This document shows, in pieces, positions 8,678-17,885 of a DNA stretch of 58,666 bases. The first letter of the stretch is position 1. Each line of letters starts with the position of its first letter. A program made the position numbers and the translations under genes. This DNA is from Cognatiluteimonas weifangensis. GTDB lineage: Bacteria; Pseudomonadota; Gammaproteobacteria; Xanthomonadales; Xanthomonadaceae. The notes below the pieces were generated by a model. It saw nothing but the letters and a program-made list of their open reading frames with translations. It searched no databases and had not been told where the DNA came from. The stretch is from assembly GCF_003416885.1 (NCBI RefSeq), contig NZ_QVPD01000014.1:1-58666 (forward strand). Reading direction: 5' to 3'.

Positions 8678-9835
8678 TCAGCGCCCGGCCAGCGCATCGA
8701 CGATGCTCAGCCGCATCGCGCGCAACGCCGGCAGCAGGCCGACCAGCACGCCGATCGCGACCATCAGCGCCAGGCCGACGGCCCAGGTCTGCGGCATCAC
8801 CGTCGGCAGCTGCAGCATGCCGCCGCTGGCGGCGCTCACCATCGGCATCAGCGCCGCCGCGGTCGCCAGCCCGAGCGCACCGCCGAGCACCACCAGCAGC
8901 ACCGATTCGGCCAGCACCAGCCACAGCACGCTGCGATTGGAAAAGCCGATGGTCTTCAGCACCGCCAGCTCCGGGATGCGCTCGCGCACCGCCTGCGCCA
9001 TGGTGTTGCCGGTCAGCAGCAGCAGGGTGAAGAACACCGCGCCCATGATCGCGGTGACGATCAGGCCGATGTCGGCGAACTGCTTGGCGAAAGCCTGGTT
9101 GAAGGCCTGCTCGGTCTGGGTCTTGGTCTCGTGGTCGGAGTTGGCGCTGAGCGCATCGATTGCCTGCGCGACGCGGTCCGACGCCGACGGGTCCGCCACC
9201 CGCACGATGTACCAGCCCACGCGCCCCTTGACGTAGTCGTTGGCCTCGTCGAAGTACGTCCAGTGGAACAGCAGCTGCAGCTCCTCGCCGCGGCGCTTGG
9301 GATCGGCGAGGCGGAAGATGCCGCGCACGGTCAGCGGCCAGTCGTTGCTGCCCTGGCGCGGGAAGATCGTCGCCTGCAGCGGGACGGTGTCGCCGACCTT
9401 CCAGCCGAAGCGCTCGGCCAGCGCCTGGCCGACGATGGCGCCGGTGCGGTCGGCGTCGAAGGCCTTGCGCTGCGCGTCGGCCAGCAGGTACTCGGGATAG
9501 AGGTCGAGGTAGTCCTCGCTCACCGAGAAGTTGGGGAAGAAGTTCTTCGGATCCCGGTAGATGCCGCCGAACCAGGCCGCGTAGGCCGCGCGCTTCACGC
9601 CCGGTACCGACTTGATCTGCGCGTCCAGGCTGAGCGGCAGCATCTGCGTGATCGACAGCCGCGAGGCCACCACCAGGCGGTTGGCGCCAGCCACGCTGCC
9701 GCCGGAATTGAAGGCGACGCGCACCGAGTCGAGCATGCCGAACAGCAGGAAGGCCGCGACCACCGACAACAGGGTCAGCAGGGTGCGGGTCTTGCTGCGG
9801 AACAGGGCGGCCCAGATCAGGGGCAGGTATTTCAT
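8678..9835 (-). CDS. FtsX-type ABC transporter permease (first subunit)
   Basis: A 385-residue permease with an N-terminal helix (TLLTLLSVVAAFLLFGML), a periplasmic MacB-PCD-like domain and three C-terminal helices including VRERIPELAVLKTIGFSNRS. It resembles DevC/MacB-type permeases. It sits 46 bp downstream of the ATPase gene and belongs to the same four-gene exporter. It probably forms a heterodimer with the product of 7261-8577. The export substrate cannot be inferred. Confidence 0.87.
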   Translation of the reverse strand: MKYLPLIWAALFRSKTRTLLTLLSVVAAFLLFGMLDSVRVAFNSGGSVAGANRLVVASRLSITQMLPLSLDAQIKSVPGVKRAAYAAWFGGIYRDPKNFFPNFSVSEDYLDLYPEYLLADAQRKAFDADRTGAIVGQALAERFGWKVGDTVPLQATIFPRQGSNDWPLTVRGIFRLADPKRRGEELQLLFHWTYFDEANDYVKGRVGWYIVRVADPSASDRVAQAIDALSANSDHETKTQTEQAFNQAFAKQFADIGLIVTAIMGAVFFTLLLLTGNTMAQAVRERIPELAVLKTIGFSNRSVLWLVLAESVLLVVLGGALGLATAAALMPMVSAASGGMLQLPTVMPQTWAVGLALMVAIGVLVGLLPALRAMRLSIVDALAGR

Positions 9836-9881
9836 GCTGGAAGCTCCCGTCGCCTGCCCGTGCGCGGGCGGGCGTTCCGAT

Positions 9882-10568
<687 letters not shown>

Positions 10569-10644
10569 GCGCTTGCTCCGTGGCTGTCTGTCTTGGGGTT
10601 GCGATCGTCTCGTCCGCCATCCGCGCCGGCGCGGGGTTGGCGGC

Positions 10645-11913
10645 TCATTCGTTGCCGGCGTCGGCCGCGTCGGGCTGCACTTTCACCCGCGCGCCGTCGG
10701 CCAGTCCTTCGGGCGGAGCCAGCACCACCGTCTCGCCGTCGCCGACGCCGGCCAGCACCTCGCGATCCTCGCCCAGCGGGCGTCCGAGTTCCAGCGTGCG
10801 CCGCTGCGCGTGGCCGACGCCGTCCTTCAGGCCGGCGACGACGAACGCGACCTGCGTGCCCTCGCGCTCGACGATCGCTTCGGCCGGCACCAGCACCCCC
10901 GGCTTGCGCTGCCCGGACTGCGGCGGGGCTTTCTCCAGGAAACTCACCCGCACGCCCATCTCCGGCACGATCCGCGGATCGCGCGCGTCCAGCGCGATGC
11001 GCACCTTGACTGTGGCCTTGCCGCGGTCGGCGGTGGGGACGATGGCGATCACGTGCGCCGGGATCTTCCAGTCGGGATAGGCGTTGAGGACCGCCTCCAC
11101 CGGCATGTCGGGCTGCACCCGGCCGATGTAGGCCTCGCCGACGTCGACCTCGATCTCCAGCGACTCCATGTCCACCACCGTGCCGATGCCGGTGCGGGTG
11201 AAACCGCCGCCGGCCGACAGCGGCGACACGACCTCGCCCGGCTGCGCCGCCTTGGCCACCACCACCCCGGCGAAGGGCGCGCGCACGATGGTGTTGTCGA
11301 CGCCGTGCTCGGCGATGCGCAGCTGGTCGGCGGCGACGTTGGCGTTGCGTTGCGCAGTGGCGAGCTGCGCGCGCAGGGCGTCGCGCTGCGCGATCGCCTG
11401 GTCGTACTGCGCGCGCGACACCAGTTGCTGCCGGACCAGGTTCGACAGCCGCGACGCATTCGTTTCCGCCTCGCGCAGCTGCGCCTGCACGCTGGCGATC
11501 TGGCTGCGCGCGGCGCTGAGCTGGGAGGCGGCGAGGTCGCGCTGGGCGTCGGCGTCGATCGGGTCGAGCGTGGCCATGATCTGGCCGGCCTCCACGCGCT
11601 GGCCTTCCTCGATCAGCACCTCGCGGACCTTGCCGGTGATCTTCGCCGACACCGTCGCCATGCGCCGGGCGACGACGTAACCGGTGGCGTCGAGGACCGA
11701 CGCCGCGACGGCACCGCCGGCGCCCATCGCCACGGCCGTCTCGGCGCGCACCTGCACCGGACCCGGCCGGCCCAGCCACCACCATGCGGCCAGCGCCAGC
11801 AGCAGGACCACGAGCGCGGCCACGCCGACACCCAGCCACAGGCCCTTGCGCGGCGGCGGCGGGGCCTTGCGGTCGATGCGCAGTTCCTTGAGGAGTTCGG
11901 CCGAAGCGTTCAT
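10645..11913 (-). CDS. HlyD/MacA-type periplasmic efflux adaptor
   Basis: A 422-residue membrane-fusion protein. A single N-terminal membrane helix (about residues 25-47) is followed by a lipoyl/barrel-sandwich half (IMATLDPIDA), a coiled-coil hairpin of about 100 residues (ASQLSAARSQIASVQAQLRE), the second lipoyl half (VRAPFAGVVVAKAAQPGEVV), a beta-barrel and a membrane-proximal domain. It links an inner-membrane pump to an outer-membrane channel; no TolC-like gene is in the window. It is the first gene of the minus-strand exporter operon. It is divergent from the ABC-2/two-component operon, and the 190-bp shared region carries repeated CCTGTCA sites. Confidence 0.9.
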   Translation of the reverse strand: MNASAELLKELRIDRKAPPPPRKGLWLGVGVAALVVLLLALAAWWWLGRPGPVQVRAETAVAMGAGGAVAASVLDATGYVVARRMATVSAKITGKVREVLIEEGQRVEAGQIMATLDPIDADAQRDLAASQLSAARSQIASVQAQLREAETNASRLSNLVRQQLVSRAQYDQAIAQRDALRAQLATAQRNANVAADQLRIAEHGVDNTIVRAPFAGVVVAKAAQPGEVVSPLSAGGGFTRTGIGTVVDMESLEIEVDVGEAYIGRVQPDMPVEAVLNAYPDWKIPAHVIAIVPTADRGKATVKVRIALDARDPRIVPEMGVRVSFLEKAPPQSGQRKPGVLVPAEAIVEREGTQVAFVVAGLKDGVGHAQRRTLELGRPLGEDREVLAGVGDGETVVLAPPEGLADGARVKVQPDAADAGNE

Positions 11914-11996
11914 GCGTCCTGTTGCCTGGGGAAAGCCCTAGTGTGCGGGTCCCGGAGGTGCCATTCCACCCGTTCAGCCTAGGCAGGCGGCCCCGT

Positions 11997-12017
11997 CCTG
12001 TCAGGTGACGCCTGTCA
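11997..12017. promoter_or_regulatory. Putative operator with CCTGTCA direct repeats
   Basis: CCTGTCA occurs at 11997-12003 and 12011-12017, with the near-inverse TGACG between them. The site lies in the intergenic region between the adaptor operon (minus) and the ABC/two-component operon (plus). It is a plausible binding site for the LuxR-family regulator encoded at 15026-15628; this assignment is inference. Confidence 0.4.
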
Positions 12018-12106
12018 TGCGAATGGGGTGATACGCCGGACTGTGGCCGCGTCCGGCGCGGCGGCATCCTGCCCGCCATCCAGGAGAACGCCCTGCGGAG
12101 GCGGTG

Positions 12107-13048
12107 ATGGACAGATCGGATCGGAGCACGCTGGCGACGCTGCGCGGGGTGCACAAGCAGTACGGCGCGGTGCACGCCTTGCGCGGCATGGAGCTGTCGC
12201 TGCGCGGCGGCGAACTGCTGGCGCTGCTCGGGCCCAATGGCGCCGGCAAGACCACGGCCATCGCGCTGCTGCTGGGCCTGCTGCGCGCGGACCAGGGCGA
12301 GGTGGCGCTGTTCGGCCGCGACCCGCAGGACATCGTCGCCCGCCGCCACATCGGCGTGATGCTGCAGGACGCGCAGCTGCCGCCGACGCTGACGGTCGGC
12401 GAGCTGCTGCGGCAGGGCGCCAGCTATTACCCGGCGCCGCGCGAGGTGGGCGCTTGCGCGGTGGTCGCCGGCGTGGACGACCTGCTGCGCCGTCGCTACG
12501 GCAAGCTCTCGGGCGGACAGCAGCGTCGCGTGCAGTTCGCGCTGGCCCTGGTCGGCAACCCGCGGCTGCTGTTCCTGGACGAGCCGACCGTCGGCCTCGA
12601 CCTGCAGTCGCGGCAGGGGCTGTGGCGCGCGATCCGCCAGCTGGTCGCCGAAGGCTGCGGCGTCGTGCTCACCACGCATTACCTGGAGGAGGCCGAGGCG
12701 CTGGCCGACCGCGTCTGCGTGATGGCCGGCGGGCGCATCGTCAGCGAGGGCAGCGTGGACGCGCTGCGCGCGCGGGTGGCGATCAAGCGCGTGCGTTGCC
12801 GCTCGCGCGTCGGCGCGGAGGAAGCCGCGGCCTGGCCGGAAGTCGTGGAGGCGGGCATCGAGGGCGGGCACCTGTGGATCGCCACCGCGCGGCTCGAGGA
12901 CCTGCTGCGTCGGCTGCTCGCGGCCGATGCCGGCCTGGACGGGCTGGAGGTGCGCGCCGCCGGCCTCGCCGAGGCCTTCACCGAGATCACCAATGCCGCG
13001 CGTGCCGATGCCGCGCGTGCCGAAGCCGCGCTCGAGGAGGCCGCCTGA
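12107..13048 (+). CDS. ABC-2 type exporter ATP-binding protein
   Basis: A 313-residue ATPase with Walker A GPNGAGKTT, signature LSGGQQRRVQFALAL, Walker B LLFLDEPTVGLD and a C-terminal extension of about 100 residues typical of drug- or lipid-exporting ABC-2 systems. A GTG at 12104 is adjacent and in frame; the ATG at 12107 has GGAG six bases upstream and is preferred. It overlaps the permease start by one base. The order ATPase, permease, DesK-like kinase, NarL-like regulator matches Bacillus systems in which the two-component pair senses membrane-active compounds and induces the exporter. Confidence 0.9.
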   Translation: MDRSDRSTLATLRGVHKQYGAVHALRGMELSLRGGELLALLGPNGAGKTTAIALLLGLLRADQGEVALFGRDPQDIVARRHIGVMLQDAQLPPTLTVGELLRQGASYYPAPREVGACAVVAGVDDLLRRRYGKLSGGQQRRVQFALALVGNPRLLFLDEPTVGLDLQSRQGLWRAIRQLVAEGCGVVLTTHYLEEAEALADRVCVMAGGRIVSEGSVDALRARVAIKRVRCRSRVGAEEAAAWPEVVEAGIEGGHLWIATARLEDLLRRLLAADAGLDGLEVRAAGLAEAFTEITNAARADAARAEAALEEAA

Positions 13049-13821
13049 TGGACGCCATCGCCACCCTGCCGATGCCGCGCGCGCGCCTGCTGCGCGCCTA
13101 TGCCGAGGAAGCCCGTTGCGAGCTGATGCGCTACCTGCGCGAGCCCGCGTTCCTGCTGCCGATCATGCTGTTCCCGGCCGTGTTCTACCTGATGTTCGGG
13201 ATCCTGCTCGCGCGCGGCGACGGCGCGCAGCAGGCCGCGCGCTACCTGCTGGCCAGCTACAGCACCTTCGCGGTGATGGCGCCGGGCCTGTTCGGCTTCG
13301 GCGTGTCGCTGGCGCTGGAGCGCGGCGACGGTTTGCTGCAGCTCAAGCGGGCGATGCCGATGCCGCCGGGCGCCTACCTGCTGGGCAAGTTGCTGATGGC
13401 GGTGCTGGTGGCGCTCGCGGTGGGCGTGCTGCTGGTGCTGATGGCCATGTCGCTGGCCGGCGTGCCACTGTCCCCGTCGCAGATCGGTGCGTTGCTGCTC
13501 ACCGACGCACTTGGCGTGGTGCCGTTCTGCGCGCTGGGCCTGCTGGTGGGCACGCTGATCCGCGGCCAGGGCGCGCCGGGCCTGCTCAACCTGCTGTACC
13601 TGCCGATGGCCTTCCTGTCCGGGCTCTGGTTCCCACTGCAGATGATGCCGGCTTTCCTGCGCGGGCTGGCGCCGATCTGGCCGAGCTACCACCTCAATGC
13701 GCTGTCGCTCGCGGCGGTCGGCATGGACGACGGGGCGCGGCTGCCGCACGTCCTGGTTCTGGCCGGGTTCTCCATCGCGAGCCTTGGGTTCGCGGCGCGC
13801 CGGCTGCGGCGCCACGGCTGA
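13048..13821 (+). CDS. ABC-2 type transporter permease
   Basis: A 257-residue permease with six predicted helices, among them FLLPIMLFPAVFYLMFGILL and LLNLLYLPMAFLSGLWFPL, matching the ABC-2 family. The ATG overlaps the TGA of the ATPase gene (ATGA). It probably forms a homodimer driven by the upstream ATPase and exports a drug, lipid or membrane-active peptide; the substrate is not known. The kinase gene starts 14 bp downstream. Confidence 0.88.
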   Translation: MDAIATLPMPRARLLRAYAEEARCELMRYLREPAFLLPIMLFPAVFYLMFGILLARGDGAQQAARYLLASYSTFAVMAPGLFGFGVSLALERGDGLLQLKRAMPMPPGAYLLGKLLMAVLVALAVGVLLVLMAMSLAGVPLSPSQIGALLLTDALGVVPFCALGLLVGTLIRGQGAPGLLNLLYLPMAFLSGLWFPLQMMPAFLRGLAPIWPSYHLNALSLAAVGMDDGARLPHVLVLAGFSIASLGFAARRLRRHG

Positions 13822-13823
13822 AG

Positions 13824-13829
13824 TAGGAT
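13824..13829 (+). promoter_or_regulatory. -10 hexamer, predicted leaderless start of the kinase gene
   Basis: TAGGAT overlaps the end of the permease stop region and ends six bases before the ATG at 13836. It suggests an internal promoter that can express kinase and regulator separately from the exporter. Confidence 0.4.
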
Positions 13830-13835
13830 CGCGCC

Positions 13836-15029
13836 ATGGACGTCGCGCTGTTCCGCCGGTTCGCCCCCGCGCCCGACTCCGCCGTGGCCGATGCGCTGCG
13901 CTGCGGCAAATCGCCGTGGCACGACGCCGTCCACCTGCTGTGGTCGGCGTGGCTGTTCATCACGCCGATGTTCGGCAGCGGGTACGACTGGACGTGGGCG
14001 GGGTTCACGCTGCTGTCCTACCCGGTGTTCCTCGGCCTGTACGCCGGCGCGCTGCTGGCCTCGCGGCGTTCGGCCTGGCGCTATGCGATCGGCATGGTCC
14101 TGCTGTGCTTCGCGCTGTTGCGCTGGTATCCCTCCGGCCTCAGCTACTTCGTGTTCGGTTGCGTGATGCTGCACGTGGGCACGCGCGTGGCGCTGTGGAA
14201 ATACCTGGTCCAGGTGCTGGCGCTCAACGGTGCGCTCGCCCTGCTCGCCACCTGGATCGGCTACCCGTGGCAGGTGCTGGCCTGGATGCTGCCGATGACC
14301 CTGGTGATCGGCATCATCGTCAACGTCGAGCGCTCCAACGAGGTGCGCGACGCCGCGTTGCGGCTGTCGCAGGAGGAAGTGCGGCGACTGGCCGCCACCG
14401 CCGAGCGCGAACGCATCGGCCGCGACCTGCACGACCTGCTGGGGCACACGCTGTCGCTGATCACGCTCAAGCTGGAGCTCTCGCGCAAGCTGCTGGACCG
14501 CGACGCCGCGGCGGCGCGGCTGGAGATCGCCGAGGCCGAGAAGGTCGCGCGCCACGCACTGGCCGAGGTGCGCAGCGCGGTCACCGGGTTCCGCGCCGCC
14601 GACCTCGCGGCAGAACTCGCCGCCGCGCGCCTGCTGCTGGAATCGTCCGGCGTCGCGCTGGAGTACGCGCCGCCGCCCGCCTTGCCCGGCGAACTCGAGC
14701 GCCCGCTGGCCCTGGTGCTGCGCGAGGCGGCGACCAACATCGCCCGCCACGCCGGCGCCAGCCGCGCGGAAGTCATCTTCGAGGCCACCGAGGCCTGCCT
14801 GTGCATGCGCATCGTCGACAACGGCCGTGGCGGCGTGGCGGCGCACGGCAACGGCCTGAGCGGCATGGCCGAGCGCGTGCGCGCGCTGCGCGGCCAGCTG
14901 CAGGTGCAGTCGCCGCCGCGCGGCGGCACCTGCGTCGAAGTGCAGGTGCCGCTGGGGGCCAGCGCGCCGGCGACGGTCGCGGCCGTGGAGCCGCCCGCGC
15001 CGGTGGCGGCGCTGGAGCGCCCGGCATGA
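13836..15029 (+). CDS. DesK-like sensor histidine kinase
   Basis: A 397-residue membrane histidine kinase. Four to five helices occupy the first 170 residues. A HisKA_3 box follows (ERERIGRDLHDLLGHTLSLI, phospho-acceptor His in DLHD), then a HATPase_c domain with N-box LREAATNIARHAGA and G-box VDNGRGG. This is the NarL/DesK class, which often senses membrane state through its helices. It overlaps the response regulator by four bases (ATGA). Context suggests it senses stress relieved by the adjoining exporter. The C-terminal tail is alanine/proline-rich. Confidence 0.9.
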   Translation: MDVALFRRFAPAPDSAVADALRCGKSPWHDAVHLLWSAWLFITPMFGSGYDWTWAGFTLLSYPVFLGLYAGALLASRRSAWRYAIGMVLLCFALLRWYPSGLSYFVFGCVMLHVGTRVALWKYLVQVLALNGALALLATWIGYPWQVLAWMLPMTLVIGIIVNVERSNEVRDAALRLSQEEVRRLAATAERERIGRDLHDLLGHTLSLITLKLELSRKLLDRDAAAARLEIAEAEKVARHALAEVRSAVTGFRAADLAAELAAARLLLESSGVALEYAPPPALPGELERPLALVLREAATNIARHAGASRAEVIFEATEACLCMRIVDNGRGGVAAHGNGLSGMAERVRALRGQLQVQSPPRGGTCVEVQVPLGASAPATVAAVEPPAPVAALERPA

Positions 15030-15628
15030 TCCGCGTGCTGCTGGCCGAGGACCAGGCGATGGTGCGCGGCGCGCTGTCGGCGCTGCTGTCGCTGGAATCC
15101 GACATCGAGGTGCTCGGCTCCGCGCCGGACGGCGAGGCCGCCTGGCGCGAGGTGCAGCGCCACAAGCCCGACGTGCTGGTCACCGACATCGAGATGCCCG
15201 GCCTTACCGGCCTGGAACTGGCGCAGCGCGTGCAGCGGCACGAGTTGCCGATCCGCGTGGTGATCCTGACCACGTTCGCGCGCCCCGGCTTCCTGCGCCG
15301 CGCATTGGACGCGGGCGTGTGCGGCTACCTGCTGAAGGACTCGCCGGCCGAACAGCTGGCCGACGCGATCCGCCGGGTACGCCACGGCGGCCGCGCGATC
15401 GATCCGCAGCTCGCCATCGACGCCTGGTCGGAGGCCGACCCGCTCAACGACCGCGAGCGCCAGGTGCTGCGCCTCGCCGGCGACGGACTGTCGGCCGGCG
15501 ACATCGCGACGCTGCTCAACCTGTCGGCCGGCACGGTGCGCAACTACCTGAGCGAGGCCATCGGCAAGCTCAATGCCGGCAACCGGATCGAAGCGTTCCG
15601 GCTCGCGCGGCAGAAGGGTTGGCTGTAG
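15026..15628 (+). CDS. NarL/DesR-family response regulator
   Basis: A 200-residue regulator with a receiver domain (phospho-acceptor Asp in VLVTDIEMPGLTG, Lys in GYLLKDSP) and a LuxR-type helix-turn-helix (LNDRERQVLRLAGDGLSAGD, then TVRNYLSEAIGKL). It is coupled to the kinase gene by a four-base overlap. It probably activates the ABC-2 operon and perhaps the divergent MacAB-like operon through the CCTGTCA sites near 12000. It ends convergently, 43 bp from the aminopeptidase gene. Confidence 0.92.
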   Translation: MIRVLLAEDQAMVRGALSALLSLESDIEVLGSAPDGEAAWREVQRHKPDVLVTDIEMPGLTGLELAQRVQRHELPIRVVILTTFARPGFLRRALDAGVCGYLLKDSPAEQLADAIRRVRHGGRAIDPQLAIDAWSEADPLNDRERQVLRLAGDGLSAGDIATLLNLSAGTVRNYLSEAIGKLNAGNRIEAFRLARQKGWL

Positions 15629-15671
15629 GGTCGATCCGCGATCGGCCGTCCTTGCCGGCCATGGGCCGGCC

Positions 15672-17048
15672 CTACGCGAAACGGCCCTTCAGCATCGCCC
15701 ACGCCGCGCGCAGGCCCTGCGCCTCGCCGCCGGCGGGATGGCCGGGGCGGTCGTTGTCGTTCCAGGCGTAGACGTCCAGGTGCGCCCAGGGCTGGCCTTC
15801 GGGCACGAAGCGCTCCAGGTACAGCGCGGCGGCGATGCTGCCGGCCATCTTCGACGGCCCGGAATTGGCGATGTCGGCGACGGGGCTGGTCAGATAGCGC
15901 AGGTACGGGCGCCACAGCGGCATCCGCCACAGCGGGTCGCGCACCTGCAGCCCGGCGTCGAGCCAGGCCGCGGCCACGGCGTCGTCGTTGGCGTACAGCG
16001 CCGGCAGGTCCGGGCCGAGGGCGATGCGCGCGGCGCCGGTGAGCGTGGCGAAGTCCAGCAGCAGGGCGGGCGAGGATTCGCCGGCATAGGCCAGCGCGTC
16101 GCACAGCACCATGCGGCCTTCGGCGTCGGTGTTGTCGATCTCCACCGACACGCCCTTGCGCGTGGCCACGATCTCGCCCGGGCGGTAGGCCTGCGGCCCG
16201 ATCGCGTTCTCCACCGCCGGCACCAGCAGCGTCAGCCGCACCGGCAGCTTGCGCGCCATCACCAGCTCGGCCAGGGCGATCGCGTGCGCGCCGCCGCCCA
16301 TGTCCTTCTTCATGTTGCGCATGCCGTCGCCGGCCTTCAGGTTCAGGCCGCCGGTGTCGAAGCACACGCCCTTGCCGACCAGCGTCAGCTTCGGGTGCGA
16401 TTGGTCGCCCCACTGCAGCTGCAGCAGCCGCGGCGCGCGGTGCGAGGCGCGGCCGACGGCGTGGATCGCGGGGAAGTTCTGCGCCAGCAGCGCGTCGCCG
16501 ACCACCGCCTCGAACACCGCGCCGTGCGCCGCGGCGATCCCTTCTACCACCGCGTGCAGCTGCTCCGGGCCCATGTGTTCGGTCGGCGTGTTGACCAGCT
16601 CGCGCACGCGCAGGCAGGCGGCCAGCACGTCGGCCACCTCCGCCTCCAGCCCCCCGTCGACCAGCAGCCGCGCCGGATCGCGCAGCGGCGTGCGGTAGCG
16701 CGTGAAGCGGTAGCTGCCCAGGCCCCAGCCGAGCTGCAAGGCGCGCAGCGTCTCGACGTCCAGGTCGCCGGCGGGCGCCCAGTCGCCTTGCGGCAGCGCG
16801 AACGGCGCGTGCGCATAGCTGTAGGGATCGCGCGCATCGCCGATGCCGACCACCGCGCCGCCAACCCCGTCCGCCCCCGGCAGCACCAGCACGCTGCCGG
16901 CCGCCGCCTCGAAGCGGTGCGCGTCCAGCCACGGCCCGAGCTCCCGCGGCTGCCGATCGCGCCATGCGGCCAGCTGCTCGCGGCCGACCAGATGCAGCGG
17001 GCGGGCGGCCTGGCCCGGGGCAGCAACGAATCCGTGCGGAAGGGTCAT
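15672..17048 (-). CDS. Leucyl aminopeptidase family protein (M17)
   Basis: A 458-residue cytosolic metallo-aminopeptidase of family M17 that removes N-terminal residues from peptides during turnover. The C-terminal catalytic domain carries the two-metal site: VGKGVCFDTGGLNLKAGDGM, MKKDMGGGAHAIA and the signature NTDAEGRMVLCDAL. The N-terminal domain is short, as in PepB-like members. The long upstream extension of the frame is a shadow of the HAD gene. The ATG at 17048 overlaps the HAD gene stop by four bases, so the two are an operon. Confidence 0.92.
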   Translation of the reverse strand: MTLPHGFVAAPGQAARPLHLVGREQLAAWRDRQPRELGPWLDAHRFEAAAGSVLVLPGADGVGGAVVGIGDARDPYSYAHAPFALPQGDWAPAGDLDVETLRALQLGWGLGSYRFTRYRTPLRDPARLLVDGGLEAEVADVLAACLRVRELVNTPTEHMGPEQLHAVVEGIAAAHGAVFEAVVGDALLAQNFPAIHAVGRASHRAPRLLQLQWGDQSHPKLTLVGKGVCFDTGGLNLKAGDGMRNMKKDMGGGAHAIALAELVMARKLPVRLTLLVPAVENAIGPQAYRPGEIVATRKGVSVEIDNTDAEGRMVLCDALAYAGESSPALLLDFATLTGAARIALGPDLPALYANDDAVAAAWLDAGLQVRDPLWRMPLWRPYLRYLTSPVADIANSGPSKMAGSIAAALYLERFVPEGQPWAHLDVYAWNDNDRPGHPAGGEAQGLRAAWAMLKGRFA

Positions 17049-17776
17049 GGGGTGTCCTGCATGGGGTGGGGCGCCGCGTCCAGCCAGTCGGCCAGCGCGG
17101 CGAGGGTGGGGAATTCCAGGTCCGGGCGCGCTTCGCCCGCGGGCCACGCGCGCCGCACGCCGGCGGCGTCGGGCCGGTTGATCCAGCAACTGCGCAGGCC
17201 CGCGCGGCGCGCGCCGAGCACGTCCATCTCGATGTCGTCGCCCGCGTGCAGCACCTCGCCGGGCGCACAGCCCAGGCGTTCGCAGGCGGCATGGAAGATG
17301 CTCGCCGCCGGCTTGGCCGCGCCGTGCTCGCGCGCGCCCAGCTGAAACGCGAACACGTGCATCAGCCCGATCCGGTCGAGGTCGGCGTTGCCGTTGCTCA
17401 GCGCCGCCAGCGGCACCCGCGCCGCCAGCCGGTCCAGCGCAGCGAGGCTGTCGGCGTAGTGCTCGACCTCGCAGCGCGCGGCGAAGAAGGCATCGAACGC
17501 CGGTTGCACCAGCGCGAGGTCGTCGCCGGCCGCCTGCAGCATCCGCTGCAGCGAAATCAGGCGCTGGCGGGTGAAGTCGTGCGCCAGGTGCGGGTGTTCG
17601 GCTTCGACCGCGTCGCGCAGCGCCCGCCTCGCCTGCAGCGGAAAGGCCGCGGCGGTGCGTGGCGCGTGCGCCTGCAGCCAGGCGCCGAGCGCGGCCTCGG
17701 CGCGCGCCATCACCGGCGCGATCGGCCAGATCGTGTCGTCGAGGTCGAGGGTGATCGCGCGGACGGAAAAGCTCAC
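17045..17776 (-). CDS. HAD-family hydrolase, YigB-like
   Basis: A 243-residue HAD phosphatase. Motif I is LDLDDTIWP, motif II SNGN, motif III Lys in AAKPAASIF, and motif IV GDDIEMDVLGA. The closest well-known relative by pattern is YigB (FMN/5-amino-uracil phosphatase), but substrate specificity cannot be read from sequence. The start is GTG. A TAGAAT hexamer lies six bases upstream on the minus strand, so the transcript is predicted to be leaderless. It overlaps the downstream aminopeptidase gene by four bases. Confidence 0.88.
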   Translation of the reverse strand: MSFSVRAITLDLDDTIWPIAPVMARAEAALGAWLQAHAPRTAAAFPLQARRALRDAVEAEHPHLAHDFTRQRLISLQRMLQAAGDDLALVQPAFDAFFAARCEVEHYADSLAALDRLAARVPLAALSNGNADLDRIGLMHVFAFQLGAREHGAAKPAASIFHAACERLGCAPGEVLHAGDDIEMDVLGARRAGLRSCWINRPDAAGVRRAWPAGEARPDLEFPTLAALADWLDAAPHPMQDTP

Positions 17777-17782
17777 GCGGCC

Positions 17783-17788
17783 ATTCTA
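17783..17788 (-). promoter_or_regulatory. -10 hexamer, predicted leaderless start
   Basis: On the minus strand TAGAAT is followed by six bases (GGCCGC) and the GTG start at 17776. No Shine-Dalgarno is visible. Confidence 0.45.
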
Positions 17789-17885
17789 TCGCCGCGCCGC
17801 GCGCGGCCCGCCGGCAGGCCGCGCGGCGTTTTTGCGCGCGCCGCAGCGTGCCGCGGAAGCAGGCTGCGCGCGGCGGCACCGCTGT

